Positions 18,067-26,647 of a DNA stretch of 64,000 nt are shown piece after piece (the first letter of the stretch is position 1; the number at the start of each line of letters is the position of its first letter). The notes under the pieces were generated by a model, which was not told where the DNA came from, did no database searches, and saw only the letters and a list, made by a program, of their open reading frames with translations. A program made the translations under genes and the position numbers. Source of the DNA: Micrococcales bacterium (GTDB lineage Bacteria > Actinomycetota > Actinomycetes > Actinomycetales > Cellulomonadaceae). The stretch spans positions 24,556 to 88,555 of the forward strand of contig WQWY01000011.1 of assembly GCA_009785115.1 (NCBI GenBank), given 5' to 3'.

Positions 18067-20517
18067 TCAGTCCGACCCGACCTGCTCGGTCTTGCGGCTC
18101 ACCGCCAGGTCGGCAGCCTCAGCGGCCTCGGCGGCTTCCAGCTCTTGCTGGTAGATCTCCGGCTCGATGGGGCCGGTGCGGTCCACCCGCGCGGCACGGA
18201 ACCGAGAGATGATGACCGCGCCGAACGCGATGAACATCGCCAGCAGCGCGATCAGCACCCGGGCGAGGTGGTTGGCGTCGTCGCCCACGGAGATCACCAC
18301 GACGGCCGGGGCGATGAGCAGGGCCACGAGGTTCATCACCTTGATGAGCGGGTTGATCGCCGGGCCGGCGGTGTCCTTGAACGGGTCGCCGACCGTGTCG
18401 CCGATGACGGCGGCCGCGTGGGCCGGGGAGTTCTTCCCGCCGTGGTGACCGTCCTCGATGATCTTCTTGGCGTTGTCCCAGGCACCACCGGAGTTGGCCA
18501 GGAAGATGGCCATGAGCACACCGGTGCCGATGGCACCGGCCAGGAACCCGGCCAACGCGCCGATGCCCAGCCCGAAGCCGACGGCGATGGGCGCGAACGC
18601 GGCGAGCAGACCGGGAGGGGCCAGCTCACGCAGCGAGTCGCGCGTGCAGATGTCGACGACGCGCCCGTACTCGGGCCGCTCGGAGCCGTCCATGATGCCG
18701 GGCCGCTCGCGGAACTGCCGGCGCACCTCGAACACGATCGCGCCCGCGGCGCGGGTCACAGCGTCGATGGCCAGGCCGGAGAACAGGAACACCGTGGCGC
18801 CACCGAGGATCACGCCGACCAGGGTCACCGGCGAGATGATCTCGTAGGAGATCATCGACGCGACCACGTCGCTCAGGTCTCCGGCAGCCATGCCGGCGTT
18901 CGCCAGCACCCTCTCGAGCTCGGTCTTCACCGCGTCGCTGTAGGCACCGAACAGCGCGGTGGCCGCGAGCACGGCGGTCGCGATGGCGATGCCCTTGGTG
19001 ATGGCCTTGGTGGTGTTGCCCACCGCGTCGAGGTCGGTGAGGATCTGCGCGCCCTCTTCGTCCACGTCGCCGGACATCTCCGCGATGCCCTGCGCGTTGT
19101 CGGAGACCGGCCCGAAGGTGTCCATCGCGACGATGACGCCGACGGTGGTCAGCAGACCGCACCCGGCCAGGGCGACGAGGAACAGCGCGAGCCACACCGA
19201 GCCGTTGGCCAGCAGGAACAGGGCGCAGATACCGGCCGCGAGGATGCCCGCGGTGTACACGGCCGACTCGAAGCCGACGCCGATGCCGGACAGCACGACG
19301 GTGGCCGGGCCGGTCAGGGTGGTGCGCGCCACGTGCAGGGTCGGGTTGCTCGTGGTCCCGGTGAAGTACCCGGTCAGCCACAGGATGATCCCGGCCAGCA
19401 GCACCCCGACGAGCACGGCCAGCGAGGCCACCAGGCGCGGGTCAGACAGCACGACGAGCCCGTCGGCGTGGTTCCAGAGCGCGTGGGTCTCGTCGACACC
19501 GGTGATCTGGTTGAACGTCGAGGGCAGGTAGGCGAACGCGGCGACCGCGGCGAGCACGACGCCGACGACGGCCGAGGTGTAGAACCCGCGGTTGATCGCC
19601 TTCAGGCCCGGCTCGTCGCCTCGCACCCGGGTGATGGCGATGCCCAGCGCCGCGACCAGCGCACCGATCGCGGTCACGATCAGCGGGAACACCATGCCCT
19701 GCTCACCGAACGCGGCCTTGCCCAGGATCAGCGCGGCGACCAGCGTCACCGCGTACGACTCGAACAGGTCGGCCGCCATCCCGGCGCAGTCGCCGACGTT
19801 GTCACCGACGTTGTCAGCGATGGTCGCCGCGTTGCGGGGGTCGTCCTCGGGGATGCCCTGCTCGACCTTGCCGACCAGGTCGGCCCCGACGTCGGCGGCC
19901 TTGGTGAAGATGCCGCCACCGACACGCATGAACATCGCCAGCAGGGCGGCGCCGAAGCCGAAGCCCTCGAGCACCCCGGCAGCGCCGAGGCCGAAGATCA
20001 GCTGCACCGACGCCGCGCCGAGCAGACCCAGGCCGACGACGCTCATGCCGACCACGCCGCCGGTGCGGAACGCGATCTGGGCACCGAGCACACGCCCGCC
20101 GGGCTTGCCGGCCGCCGCCGCGACCCGGACGTTCGCCCGGGTCGCCAGCCACATGCCGAGGAAGCCGATGCCCGCCGAGAAGGCGGCACCGAGCAGGAAG
20201 TACACCGAACGTCCGGCCTTCACACCCGCGTCGCCAGGCAGCAGCCAGAGCAGGGCGAACACCAGGACGGCGAAGAGCGCCAGGGTGCGGAACTGTCGCC
20301 GCAGGTAGGCGGACGCTCCTTCTTGCACGGCCTGGGCGATCGCCTTCATCGACACGGTGCCGTCGTCAGTCCGGAGCACCTGGCGGGCCAGCACCGCAGC
20401 CAGCACCAGGGAAGCCAGGCCCAGGGCCGCGATCACGGCGACGATGATGGTGCTCTGTGTCTGGAGAGCACCACCAGACGTCACGAGGGGAAGGCTCGTC
20501 GGAGCGAGCAGGAACAT
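18067..20517 (-). CDS. hppA: K+-independent proton-translocating pyrophosphatase
   Basis: 816 residues, about 16 membrane helices. It couples PPi hydrolysis to H+ export. The catalytic loop reads GGGIFTKAADVGADLVGK, followed by DDPRNAATIADNVGDNVGDCAG. The segment GNTTKAITKG has Lys where K+-dependent enzymes have Ala, placing it in the K+-independent H+-PPase class. ATG 20517 has GGAGGACGT upstream; the ORF-track extension to 20574 is leader. A soluble pyrophosphatase gene is also in this window (48.5 kb), so PPi can be hydrolysed with or without energy recovery. Confidence 0.96.
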   Translation of the reverse strand: MFLLAPTSLPLVTSGGALQTQSTIIVAVIAALGLASLVLAAVLARQVLRTDDGTVSMKAIAQAVQEGASAYLRRQFRTLALFAVLVFALLWLLPGDAGVKAGRSVYFLLGAAFSAGIGFLGMWLATRANVRVAAAAGKPGGRVLGAQIAFRTGGVVGMSVVGLGLLGAASVQLIFGLGAAGVLEGFGFGAALLAMFMRVGGGIFTKAADVGADLVGKVEQGIPEDDPRNAATIADNVGDNVGDCAGMAADLFESYAVTLVAALILGKAAFGEQGMVFPLIVTAIGALVAALGIAITRVRGDEPGLKAINRGFYTSAVVGVVLAAVAAFAYLPSTFNQITGVDETHALWNHADGLVVLSDPRLVASLAVLVGVLLAGIILWLTGYFTGTTSNPTLHVARTTLTGPATVVLSGIGVGFESAVYTAGILAAGICALFLLANGSVWLALFLVALAGCGLLTTVGVIVAMDTFGPVSDNAQGIAEMSGDVDEEGAQILTDLDAVGNTTKAITKGIAIATAVLAATALFGAYSDAVKTELERVLANAGMAAGDLSDVVASMISYEIISPVTLVGVILGGATVFLFSGLAIDAVTRAAGAIVFEVRRQFRERPGIMDGSERPEYGRVVDICTRDSLRELAPPGLLAAFAPIAVGFGLGIGALAGFLAGAIGTGVLMAIFLANSGGAWDNAKKIIEDGHHGGKNSPAHAAAVIGDTVGDPFKDTAGPAINPLIKVMNLVALLIAPAVVVISVGDDANHLARVLIALLAMFIAFGAVIISRFRAARVDRTGPIEPEIYQQELEAAEAAEAADLAVSRKTEQVGSD

Positions 20518-20595
20518 ACGTCCTCCATCATGAGGCAGGGTCCGCACCACTGTGGGTGTCCCGTCGGACGGCATCGTCGCCAGACCGATCTGAGG

Positions 20596-20601
20596 ATTCT
20601 A
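20596..20601 (-). promoter_or_regulatory. Candidate -10 box of hppA
   Basis: TAGAAT on the minus strand, in the one AT-rich patch of the 238-bp region upstream of hppA, about 80 nt before the start codon. CTGGGA, 16 nt further upstream, is a weak -35. Confidence 0.35.
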
Positions 20602-20755
20602 GTGGGATGAATAAGCTTCCCAGGGGGTCACCAGACAGAAGTTAACCCGTTCTTCCACGGCTGACCAGCCCAGACACCGCCCAGCAGGCACGCTGAAGGC
20701 GCTCGCCACCGTCCGCTCCCCCAGATGGCCTACTGGGCAGACTGGTACAAAAGGG

Positions 20756-21397
20756 TCAGATGGTCCACTGGTCGTGGACGACGCCGAGGAGACGGTAGGT
20801 CCCGTCGATCTCACGGAAGACCAGGCGGAGGGCTGACCAGGTGTGGTCGTCGCTCGGGAAGGCGTACTCGACCCACTGGGCGTCCGGCCCGAAAAACTCG
20901 GGGATGTTGCTCAGCGTGTTGCCGCCGACCTGGTACTCGTTCTCGGCCACGAGCGGGGCGGCGGTGTAGTCGCGGTCCCAGACGAAGCGCTCCCAGTAGT
21001 CGGCGAAGGTCAGCTCGATCGGCTCGCCGCTGCCGTCCCAGTGCCCCCACACGTAGGTCGTGCTCGCCGTCGCGCCCAGCCGCTCGACCTCTTCCGCGTC
21101 GAGCCGGATCGGGTAGTCCTGGATGTACGCGTAGGGCGAGAAGACGAGCCCCTCGTCGGGATCCATCATCTCGAGCAGCGTCAGGTAGCTCTGGTCGTCC
21201 AGGTCTTCCAGGTCCCTCAACGCCTCCAGGGCGCGGTCGGCGGCGCCGCGCAACGAGGTCGAGTCGACCGCAGAGCCCGAGCCCACCCCAGGCGAGCCAC
21301 CGGGAGAGGCGGTAGACACGATCTCAGGGATGTCGGAGCACCCTGCCATGCCGACCGCCAGGGCCACGACCACCACGAACCGTCCCGCTCTACGCAC
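20756..21397 (-). CDS. Putative lipoprotein of unknown function
   Basis: 213 residues. The signal peptide MRRAGRFVVVVALAVGMAGC ends in a lipobox (GMAGC), so Cys20 should be lipidated and the protein anchored to the outer face of the membrane. The mature part starts with a Ser/Gly-rich linker, then an acidic, Trp/Tyr-rich domain (VWGHWDGSGEPIELTFADYWERFVWDRDYT). That suggests a small ligand-binding or wall-associated fold, but I recognise no family. It sits alone between hppA and the nrdG remnant. Confidence 0.7.
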   Translation of the reverse strand: MRRAGRFVVVVALAVGMAGCSDIPEIVSTASPGGSPGVGSGSAVDSTSLRGAADRALEALRDLEDLDDQSYLTLLEMMDPDEGLVFSPYAYIQDYPIRLDAEEVERLGATASTTYVWGHWDGSGEPIELTFADYWERFVWDRDYTAAPLVAENEYQVGGNTLSNIPEFFGPDAQWVEYAFPSDDHTWSALRLVFREIDGTYRLLGVVHDQWTI

Positions 21398-21445
21398 AGG
21401 CCTAGCCTGCCAGAACCAAGACCGCCGCGAGGGTGAAGGCCGCGG

Positions 21446-21514
21446 GCTATGAGCGCGCGGCGGTGAGGCGCTGCTGGTAGGTGGGGGTGGTCGTGGACAC
21501 CGAGGGCACGCAGC
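21446..21514 (-). pseudogene. Remnant of the nrdG 3' end
   Basis: On the minus strand one frame gives LRALGVHDH and the next gives TTPTYQQRLTAARS followed by a TAG stop. Intact nrdG ends LRALGVRDH...GTTPTYQARLAAARS then TAG. About 35-40 nt between these blocks are missing, shifting the frame. DNA identity runs from the stop codon region inward (compare 23024-23130). This is a duplicated, decayed nrdG terminus lying on the far side of the ATPase gene, in the same orientation as the intact copy. Confidence 0.8.
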
Positions 21515-21640
21515 TCACCCTGGCCGAGGGAACGGGGGTCCGGTGTCCGCACAACCGCCGTCCGCTGTGCCGCGTCCCAACGAGCCCAGGTCCGCGTTTC
21601 GACGAGCTGAAGGTCGCGTTTCTGCGGATTGGCTTGCTGG

Positions 21641-21672
21641 CCACACGTTGGTCAGGCACTCTTGACGTGTGG
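21641..21672. promoter_or_regulatory. Inverted repeat overlapping the ATPase start
   Basis: CCACACGT and ACGTGTGG form a perfect 8-bp inverted repeat with a 16-nt spacer. The right arm covers the GTG start codon at 21669. It could be an autoregulatory operator or an mRNA hairpin that masks initiation. Confidence 0.4.
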
Positions 21673-22940
21673 ACACGCTGATCCCGAGGCACGCGGAGGG
21701 CCTGGCGCGCGAGCTTCTCGACCTGTTCCCCGGCCTGGTGGTCGAAGGTGCGCGACAAGTCGGCAAGAGCACCCTCGCGGCCATGCTCGTCCAGGGACGT
21801 GACGCGACCGTCCTCAACCTGGACGACGAACCCACCCGCACGGTGGCGGTGTCTGACCCACAGTGGTTCGTCGCGCAGGCGGGATCGGGAATCCTGGTGA
21901 TCGACGAGATACAGCGCGTCCCTGAGCTGACCCTGGCGGTCAAGGCCGCCATCGACCGCGACCAGCGCCCAGGACGCTTCGTCCTCACCGGCTCGGCGTC
22001 GCTGCTGCGGGTGCGGGGGCTTGCTGACAGCCTCGCGGGCAGGGCTGGCAGGCTCACCCTGTTCGGCCTGAGCCAAGGTGAACGAGAGCGGAGGCTGGAC
22101 GACTTCGTGGCGACGGTCGCCGCTTCCTTGGCAGACGGGCGCGACGAACAGCTGACCGCGTTCACCAGCCAGACCGCGCGGGAAGACTACGCCCAGCGGG
22201 TGTGTACCGGTGGGTATCCCCGCGTTCAGGGACTGCCAGAGCGCTCCCGCAGGCTGTGGCTGGATGCTTATGTGGACGGGCTGGTCCACCGCGACCTGGC
22301 CGAGCTGCGGCGCGAGTACGACCCCCGCAGAGCGATGGCGGTCCTGCGGTTCTTGGCTGCACGACCATCGGCAGAGCTGGTCAAGGCGAGGCTGGCCCAG
22401 GATGCCGAGCTGCCAGCCAGCACGGCCACCGGCTACCTAGACCTCTTGGAGGCTGTCGGCCTGACCACCGTGCTTCCGTCATGGACCACCAACCTGACCA
22501 GACGGCAGACCAAGCGCGCGAAAACCCTGCTGCTGGACTCGGGCCTGGCCGCACGGTTGAGCCGACTGACAGCCGACCACCTCAGCCAGGTCCGATACAG
22601 CGAGTCCTTCGGGGCGTTGCTGGAGTCCTTCGTCACCGCCGAGCTGCTGAGACAACGAACCTGGTCCGCCGAAGAATACGAGCTGTTCCACTACCGCGAC
22701 CGTGACGGCAGCGAGGTCGACCTCGTGATCGAGCTGGCCGACGGGCGTGTCATCGGCATCGAGGTCAAAGCCTCGACGACGTACCGCGGAGACCAGTTCA
22801 ACGGTCTGCGCACGATGCGCGACCTCCTGGGCGACCGCTTCGCAGGCGGCTTCGTCCTCTCGACAGCCACCACCGGCTACCGCTACTCCGACCGTCTGTA
22901 CGGACTCCCCGTCTCAGCCCTGTGGTCGCTCGGCACCTGA
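21669..22940 (+). CDS. AAA (AAA_14) ATPase with C-terminal DUF4143 domain
   Basis: 423 residues. Walker A GARQVGKST is at about 27-35, Walker B ILVIDEIQRVPEL at about 75-87, and sensor-like FVLTGSASLL at about 110. The C-terminal DUF4143 half contains SEVDLVIE...GIEVKAS, resembling a PD-(D/E)xK nuclease-like core (D, E-x-K). These proteins are widespread in accessory regions and their role is unsettled. GTG 21669 is used; no ribosome site is visible. G+C looks lower than in flanking genes, and the gene is bracketed by a broken and an intact copy of the nrdG 3' end, so I infer acquisition by insertion. Confidence 0.85.
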   Translation: MDTLIPRHAEGLARELLDLFPGLVVEGARQVGKSTLAAMLVQGRDATVLNLDDEPTRTVAVSDPQWFVAQAGSGILVIDEIQRVPELTLAVKAAIDRDQRPGRFVLTGSASLLRVRGLADSLAGRAGRLTLFGLSQGERERRLDDFVATVAASLADGRDEQLTAFTSQTAREDYAQRVCTGGYPRVQGLPERSRRLWLDAYVDGLVHRDLAELRREYDPRRAMAVLRFLAARPSAELVKARLAQDAELPASTATGYLDLLEAVGLTTVLPSWTTNLTRRQTKRAKTLLLDSGLAARLSRLTADHLSQVRYSESFGALLESFVTAELLRQRTWSAEEYELFHYRDRDGSEVDLVIELADGRVIGIEVKASTTYRGDQFNGLRTMRDLLGDRFAGGFVLSTATTGYRYSDRLYGLPVSALWSLGT

Positions 22941-23024
22941 ACCAGCATGGAAGGCACTTGAGCGACAAGGTTGTGCACATCCAATTCGCATACCGCGGGG
23001 CTTGTCGACTGCGCGTGCGTCCAG

Positions 23025-23690
23025 CTACGAGCGTGCGGCAGCAAGGCGGGCCTGGTAGGTGGGGGTGGTGCCGTCGGGGCGGACGGTCTGGAGGGTGTGG
23101 TCGCGGACACCGAGGGCACGCAGGGTTGTGGTGAGCTCAGTGACGTCGGTGTCGTCGAGCACCGTGGGGTCGACGGTGGTGCGGACCTGGAGGGGCACGC
23201 CCGCGTCGAGAGCCAGGCGCAGCGAACGGAAGGCGGCGTCGGCGCTGGCGGTCGGGCCACCGACACCGGTGATCGCGCGGTAGAGGCGGGCCGGGGCCTT
23301 GATGTCGAGCCCTACCCAGTCCACGAACGGCAAGACCCGGGCGAGAGCCTCCGGGTAGGCGCCCGCGGTGTGCAGACCCACGCTGAAGCCCCGGTCGCGC
23401 ACCTGACGGGCCGCGTCGACCAGACCAGCCTGACGGGTCGGCTCCCCACCGGAGAACACCACCCCGTCCAGCAGACCGGCACGCTGGTCGAGCAGGTCGA
23501 CCACTTCGCTCCACCCGACGACGCCGGGGGCCTGAGGGTCCAGGATCGCGGCGTTGTGGCAGTACCCGCACCGCCACGGGCACCCCTGCAAGAACACCGT
23601 CGCCACCAGCCGATCCGGCCAGTCGCACGTAGACAGGGGAACAAGACCAGCGATCGCCAGCCCCTCGGCTTCGGAAGGCCGAACGCTCAC
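23025..23690 (-). CDS. nrdG: Anaerobic ribonucleotide reductase activating enzyme (radical SAM)
   Basis: 221 residues. CPWRCGYCHN supplies the CxxxCxxC motif that binds the 4Fe-4S cluster and SAM, and VVFSGGEPT is the family GGE motif. It generates the glycyl radical on NrdD. GTG 23690 has GGGAGG 7 nt upstream; the TTG used by the ORF track lies inside that site. It lies 259 bp downstream of nrdD in the same direction, separated by a strong inverted repeat. Its last ~30 codons are the source of the remnant at 21.4 kb. Confidence 0.93.
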   Translation of the reverse strand: MSVRPSEAEGLAIAGLVPLSTCDWPDRLVATVFLQGCPWRCGYCHNAAILDPQAPGVVGWSEVVDLLDQRAGLLDGVVFSGGEPTRQAGLVDAARQVRDRGFSVGLHTAGAYPEALARVLPFVDWVGLDIKAPARLYRAITGVGGPTASADAAFRSLRLALDAGVPLQVRTTVDPTVLDDTDVTELTTTLRALGVRDHTLQTVRPDGTTPTYQARLAAARS

Positions 23691-23824
23691 CGCACCACCT
23701 CCCAACCCCCTGACCTCACCTCAATAGCGCGTGCCGCCCCCACCAACCCCTGACCACCGTCCCCCGCACCGACGGTGACCCCTGCACCTGCCGACCCACG
23801 ACTGTCGTCAGGTGGGCCGAAGAA

Positions 23825-23923
23825 GCGGGTCGGATCGTGGTGCCGCCGCGCTGGCTTCCGGGGCTGGCGGGAGCCCGGCTCTGCCGGGCGAGGGTCGCGC
23901 GGCGGCACCACGATCCGACCCGC
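23825..23923. repeat. 27-bp perfect inverted repeat element between nrdD and nrdG
   Basis: The arms 23825-23851 and 23897-23923 are exact reverse complements (27/27), enclosing 45 nt that contain a nested GCCCGGC-TCT-GCCGGGC hairpin. It begins 27 bp downstream of the nrdD stop. It could be a REP/MITE-type palindrome, a terminator, or an intercistronic stem lowering nrdG expression. No U-tract follows on either strand. Confidence 0.8.
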
Positions 23924-23949
23924 GCCCCCGACCACCCTGGCAAGCACCG

Positions 23950-25743
23950 TCACCCAGCAAAAGCCGGCTCGAGGAACGGCACGCGCTCCGCCTGCTCCCC
24001 CTTCTTGCCGACGTTGAAGCTCGACACGGGGCGGTGGTAGCCCATGACGCGGGTCCACACCTCGGTGTCGGTGCCGCAGTCGGGGCAGGTCGGCTGCTCG
24101 CCGTCGAGGTATCCGTGCGCGACGCAGATCGAGAACGTGGGGGTCACCGTGAGGTAGGGCAGATGAAAGCGCGTCAGCGCCCGGCGCACCAGCGTCTTGC
24201 AGGCGGCGGCGGACGACACCCTCTCTGACATGTACAGGTGCAGCACGGTGCCGCCGGTGTACTTCGTCTGGAGCTCGTCCTGGCGGGTCAGGGCCTCGAA
24301 CGGGTCGTCGGTGAAGCCGACAGGCAGCTGGGAGGAGTTGGTGTAGTACGGGTTGACGTCCGTGCCGGCCTGGAGGATGGCAGGGAAGCGCTTGCGGTCC
24401 TCCTTGGCGAACCGGTAGGTGGTGCCCTCGGCGGGGGTGGCCTCGAGGTTGTACAGGTTCCCGGTCTTCTCCTGGAGCTCGACCATCCGTTCGCGCACGT
24501 GGTCGAGCACGCGCACGGCCATGGCGTGGCCGTCCGGGTCGGTGATGTCGAGCGCGTCGCCGGTGAAGTTGCGGATCATCTCGTTGATCCCGTTGACGCC
24601 GATCGTGGAGAAGTGGCTGTCCAGGCTGCCGAGGTAGCGCTTGGTGTACGGGAACAGCCCGTGGTCCATGAGAGCGGTGATCGTGCGTCGTTTGAGCTCC
24701 AGCGACTCCCCGGCCAGGTCGACCAGCCGGTCGAGGGCGGCGATCAGCCCGGGCTCGTCGCCGGCGTGGGTGTACCCGAGCCGGGCACAGTTGACGGTCA
24801 CCACACCGACCGAGCCGGTCTGCTCGCCGGAGCCGAACAGCCCGTTGCCGCGCTTGAGCAGCTCACGCAGGTCCAGCTGGAGGCGGCAGCACATGGACCG
24901 CACGTCGCCGGGCTCCATGTCGGAGTTGATGAAGTTCTGGAAGTACGGCAGGCCGTACTTCGCGGTCATCGCGAACAGCAGGTCGGTGTTGGGTGAGTCC
25001 CAGTCGAAGTCGGCGGTGATGTTGTAGGTCGGGATGGGGAAGGTGAACACCCGGCCCGAGGCGTCCCCGGCGGTCATCACCTCCATGTAGGCACGGTTGA
25101 TGAGGTCCATCTCTGGTTGGAGGTCGCCGTAGGTGAAGCCGCACGGCTCGTCTCCGACGAAGACGACCTCGTCGCGCAGGTCGGCCGGGCACACCCAGTC
25201 GAACGTCAGGTTGGTGAACGGGGTCTGGGTACCCCAGCGGCTCGGCACGTTGAGGTTGTAGATGAGCTCTTGGACGCCCTGGCGCACCTGCTCGTAGGTC
25301 ATGTCGTCGAGCCGCACGTACGGGGCCATGAAGGTGTCGAAGGAGCTGAACGCCTGGGCGCCGGCCCACTCGTTCTGCATGGTGCCGAGGAAGTTCACGA
25401 TCTGGCCGATGGCCGAGCTGAAGTGCTTCGGCGCGGTCGCCTCGACCTTGCCTGGCACCCCGTTGAACCCCTCGGCCAGCAGGCGCCGCAGCGACCACCC
25501 GGCGCAGTAGCCGGAGAGCATGTCGAGGTCGTGGATGTGCAGGTCTCCCTCACGGTGCGCCTGCCCGACCTCGGGCGGATACACCTGGGAGAGCCAGTAG
25601 TTGGCGATCACCTTGCCGGCGGTGTTGAGGATCAGCCCACCGAGCGAGTAGCCCTGGTTGGCGTTGGCGTTGACGCGCCAGTCGCTGCGGTCCAGGTACT
25701 CGTCGATGCTGGCTGCGACGTCGACGGTGACGGGTTCGGTCAA
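23950..25743 (-). CDS. nrdD: Anaerobic ribonucleoside-triphosphate reductase (class III)
   Basis: 597 residues from TTG 25743. It reduces NTPs to dNTPs with a glycyl radical. Features: WRVNANANQGYSLGGLILN, GDLHIHDLDMLSGYCAGW, the active-site region RSMCCRLQLDLRELLKRG, C-terminal zinc cysteines (ICVAHGYL...CPDCG) and the radical-Gly loop RVMGYHRP. I prefer TTG 25743 because GGGGGAG lies 6 nt upstream and both NrdR-like boxes then fall in the promoter. GTG 25785 is the alternative and would put one box inside the gene. No ATP-cone is visible at the N-terminus. Confidence 0.93.
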   Translation of the reverse strand: MTEPVTVDVAASIDEYLDRSDWRVNANANQGYSLGGLILNTAGKVIANYWLSQVYPPEVGQAHREGDLHIHDLDMLSGYCAGWSLRRLLAEGFNGVPGKVEATAPKHFSSAIGQIVNFLGTMQNEWAGAQAFSSFDTFMAPYVRLDDMTYEQVRQGVQELIYNLNVPSRWGTQTPFTNLTFDWVCPADLRDEVVFVGDEPCGFTYGDLQPEMDLINRAYMEVMTAGDASGRVFTFPIPTYNITADFDWDSPNTDLLFAMTAKYGLPYFQNFINSDMEPGDVRSMCCRLQLDLRELLKRGNGLFGSGEQTGSVGVVTVNCARLGYTHAGDEPGLIAALDRLVDLAGESLELKRRTITALMDHGLFPYTKRYLGSLDSHFSTIGVNGINEMIRNFTGDALDITDPDGHAMAVRVLDHVRERMVELQEKTGNLYNLEATPAEGTTYRFAKEDRKRFPAILQAGTDVNPYYTNSSQLPVGFTDDPFEALTRQDELQTKYTGGTVLHLYMSERVSSAAACKTLVRRALTRFHLPYLTVTPTFSICVAHGYLDGEQPTCPDCGTDTEVWTRVMGYHRPVSSFNVGKKGEQAERVPFLEPAFAG

Positions 25744-25752
25744 GGCTTGCTC

Positions 25753-25803
25753 CCCCGAGATGTTGTGCCTGATGGGGTCACGCACCCCTAGATGTAGTAA
25801 TTA
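25753..25803 (-). promoter_or_regulatory. Tandem NrdR-like boxes upstream of nrdD
   Basis: CTAGATGTAG (25788-25797) and the weaker CGAGATGTTG (25756-25765), read on the plus strand, resemble the palindromic NrdR box (acaCwAtATaTwGtgt). They are spaced 32 bp centre to centre, about three helical turns, as NrdR pairs usually are. NrdR represses ribonucleotide reductase genes in response to (d)ATP. Confidence 0.6.
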
Positions 25804-25984
25804 CACGCCGAGGATTCGACCCATCACGGGGACGTACGTCCCAAGCCTGGCACCACCGTCGGCCAGCTGGCGCGGCCCACCGCGTCTACCTCGCCGCACA
25901 GCCCTGTCTCACCGCGCGGCCATGCCTCACCACGCCGTCACACCGCGCAGCCACAACACCCCGCGCGGCCCCAGCAGCGGGCGG

Positions 25985-26647
25985 TCACGCCCCGGCCACA
26001 CCCCACTCGTAGGCCCTGGCCACCAGCTGGGCGCGGGAGACGCACCCTGTGCGGGAGAGCAGCCCGTGCACCTGAGCCTTGACCGCCGACTCCGACAGCC
26101 CGAGCTCGACGCCGATCTGGCGGTTGGTCCTCCCTCGGGCGAGCGCGACGAGCACCTTCCGGTCGCGCTCGGAGAGGCTCACCGGGATCGTCACCGGCGC
26201 CTGAGCGGTCACCGAGTCCAGGTCGCGCCAACGCCGCACCAGGCGTCCGGTCACCTTGGGGTCCACGACGCTCTCCCCACGGCTCACCGCCTGGACCGTG
26301 GAGATCAAGGTCGCCGGCTCGGAGTCCTTCAGCAGGAAGGCGTCAGCACCGGCGCGCAGGGCGCCGACCAGGTATTCCTCGTCGTCGAAGGTGGTCAGCA
26401 CGAGGATGCGCACCGCGGCGGTGCGCGGGTCGGCGCGCAGCCGGCGGGTGGCCTCGACCCCGTCCATACCTGGCATCCGCACGTCGAGCACCACCACGTC
26501 GGGCTGGCGCGCGAGCACCTCCGTGAGGCACCCCTCCCCGTCGCCCGCCTCACCGACCGTCTCGATGCCGGGCTCGTGGTCGAGGATCATCCGCAGCCCC
26601 ATCCGGATGGTCGGCTGATCGTCCACGACGACGACGCGCACGCTCAT
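25985..26647 (-). CDS. NarL/LuxR-type response regulator
   Basis: 220 residues. The receiver domain has D9-D10, phospho-acceptor D55 (VVVLDVRMPGMDGV), T-loop ILVLTTFDDEEYL and K106 (FLLKD). The C-terminal LuxR HTH reads LSERDRKVLVALARGRTNRQIGVELGLSESAVKAQVHGLLSRTG. It should be phosphorylated by the kinase encoded just upstream, with which it overlaps by 4 bp (ATGA) and shares the GGAGGCGCC ribosome site. Target genes are unknown; the duplicated sensor gene in the same operon is a candidate partner. Confidence 0.93.
   Translation of the reverse strand: MSVRVVVVDDQPTIRMGLRMILDHEPGIETVGEAGDGEGCLTEVLARQPDVVVLDVRMPGMDGVEATRRLRADPRTAAVRILVLTTFDDEEYLVGALRAGADAFLLKDSEPATLISTVQAVSRGESVVDPKVTGRLVRRWRDLDSVTAQAPVTIPVSLSERDRKVLVALARGRTNRQIGVELGLSESAVKAQVHGLLSRTGCVSRAQLVARAYEWGVAGA

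Noticed and set aside
18010-20610. 866-aa plus-strand ORF opposite hppA and many similar long antisense ORFs
   Set aside because: Composition is dominated by Arg/His/Gly/Asp from the high-GC third positions of the opposite strand; no family motifs or ribosome sites. The minus strand encodes a clear pyrophosphatase.
25801-25984. Imperfect CACCGCGCGGCC repeats upstream of the response regulator end
   Set aside because: Degenerate GC-rich repetition with no consistent unit; not distinguishable from base composition.
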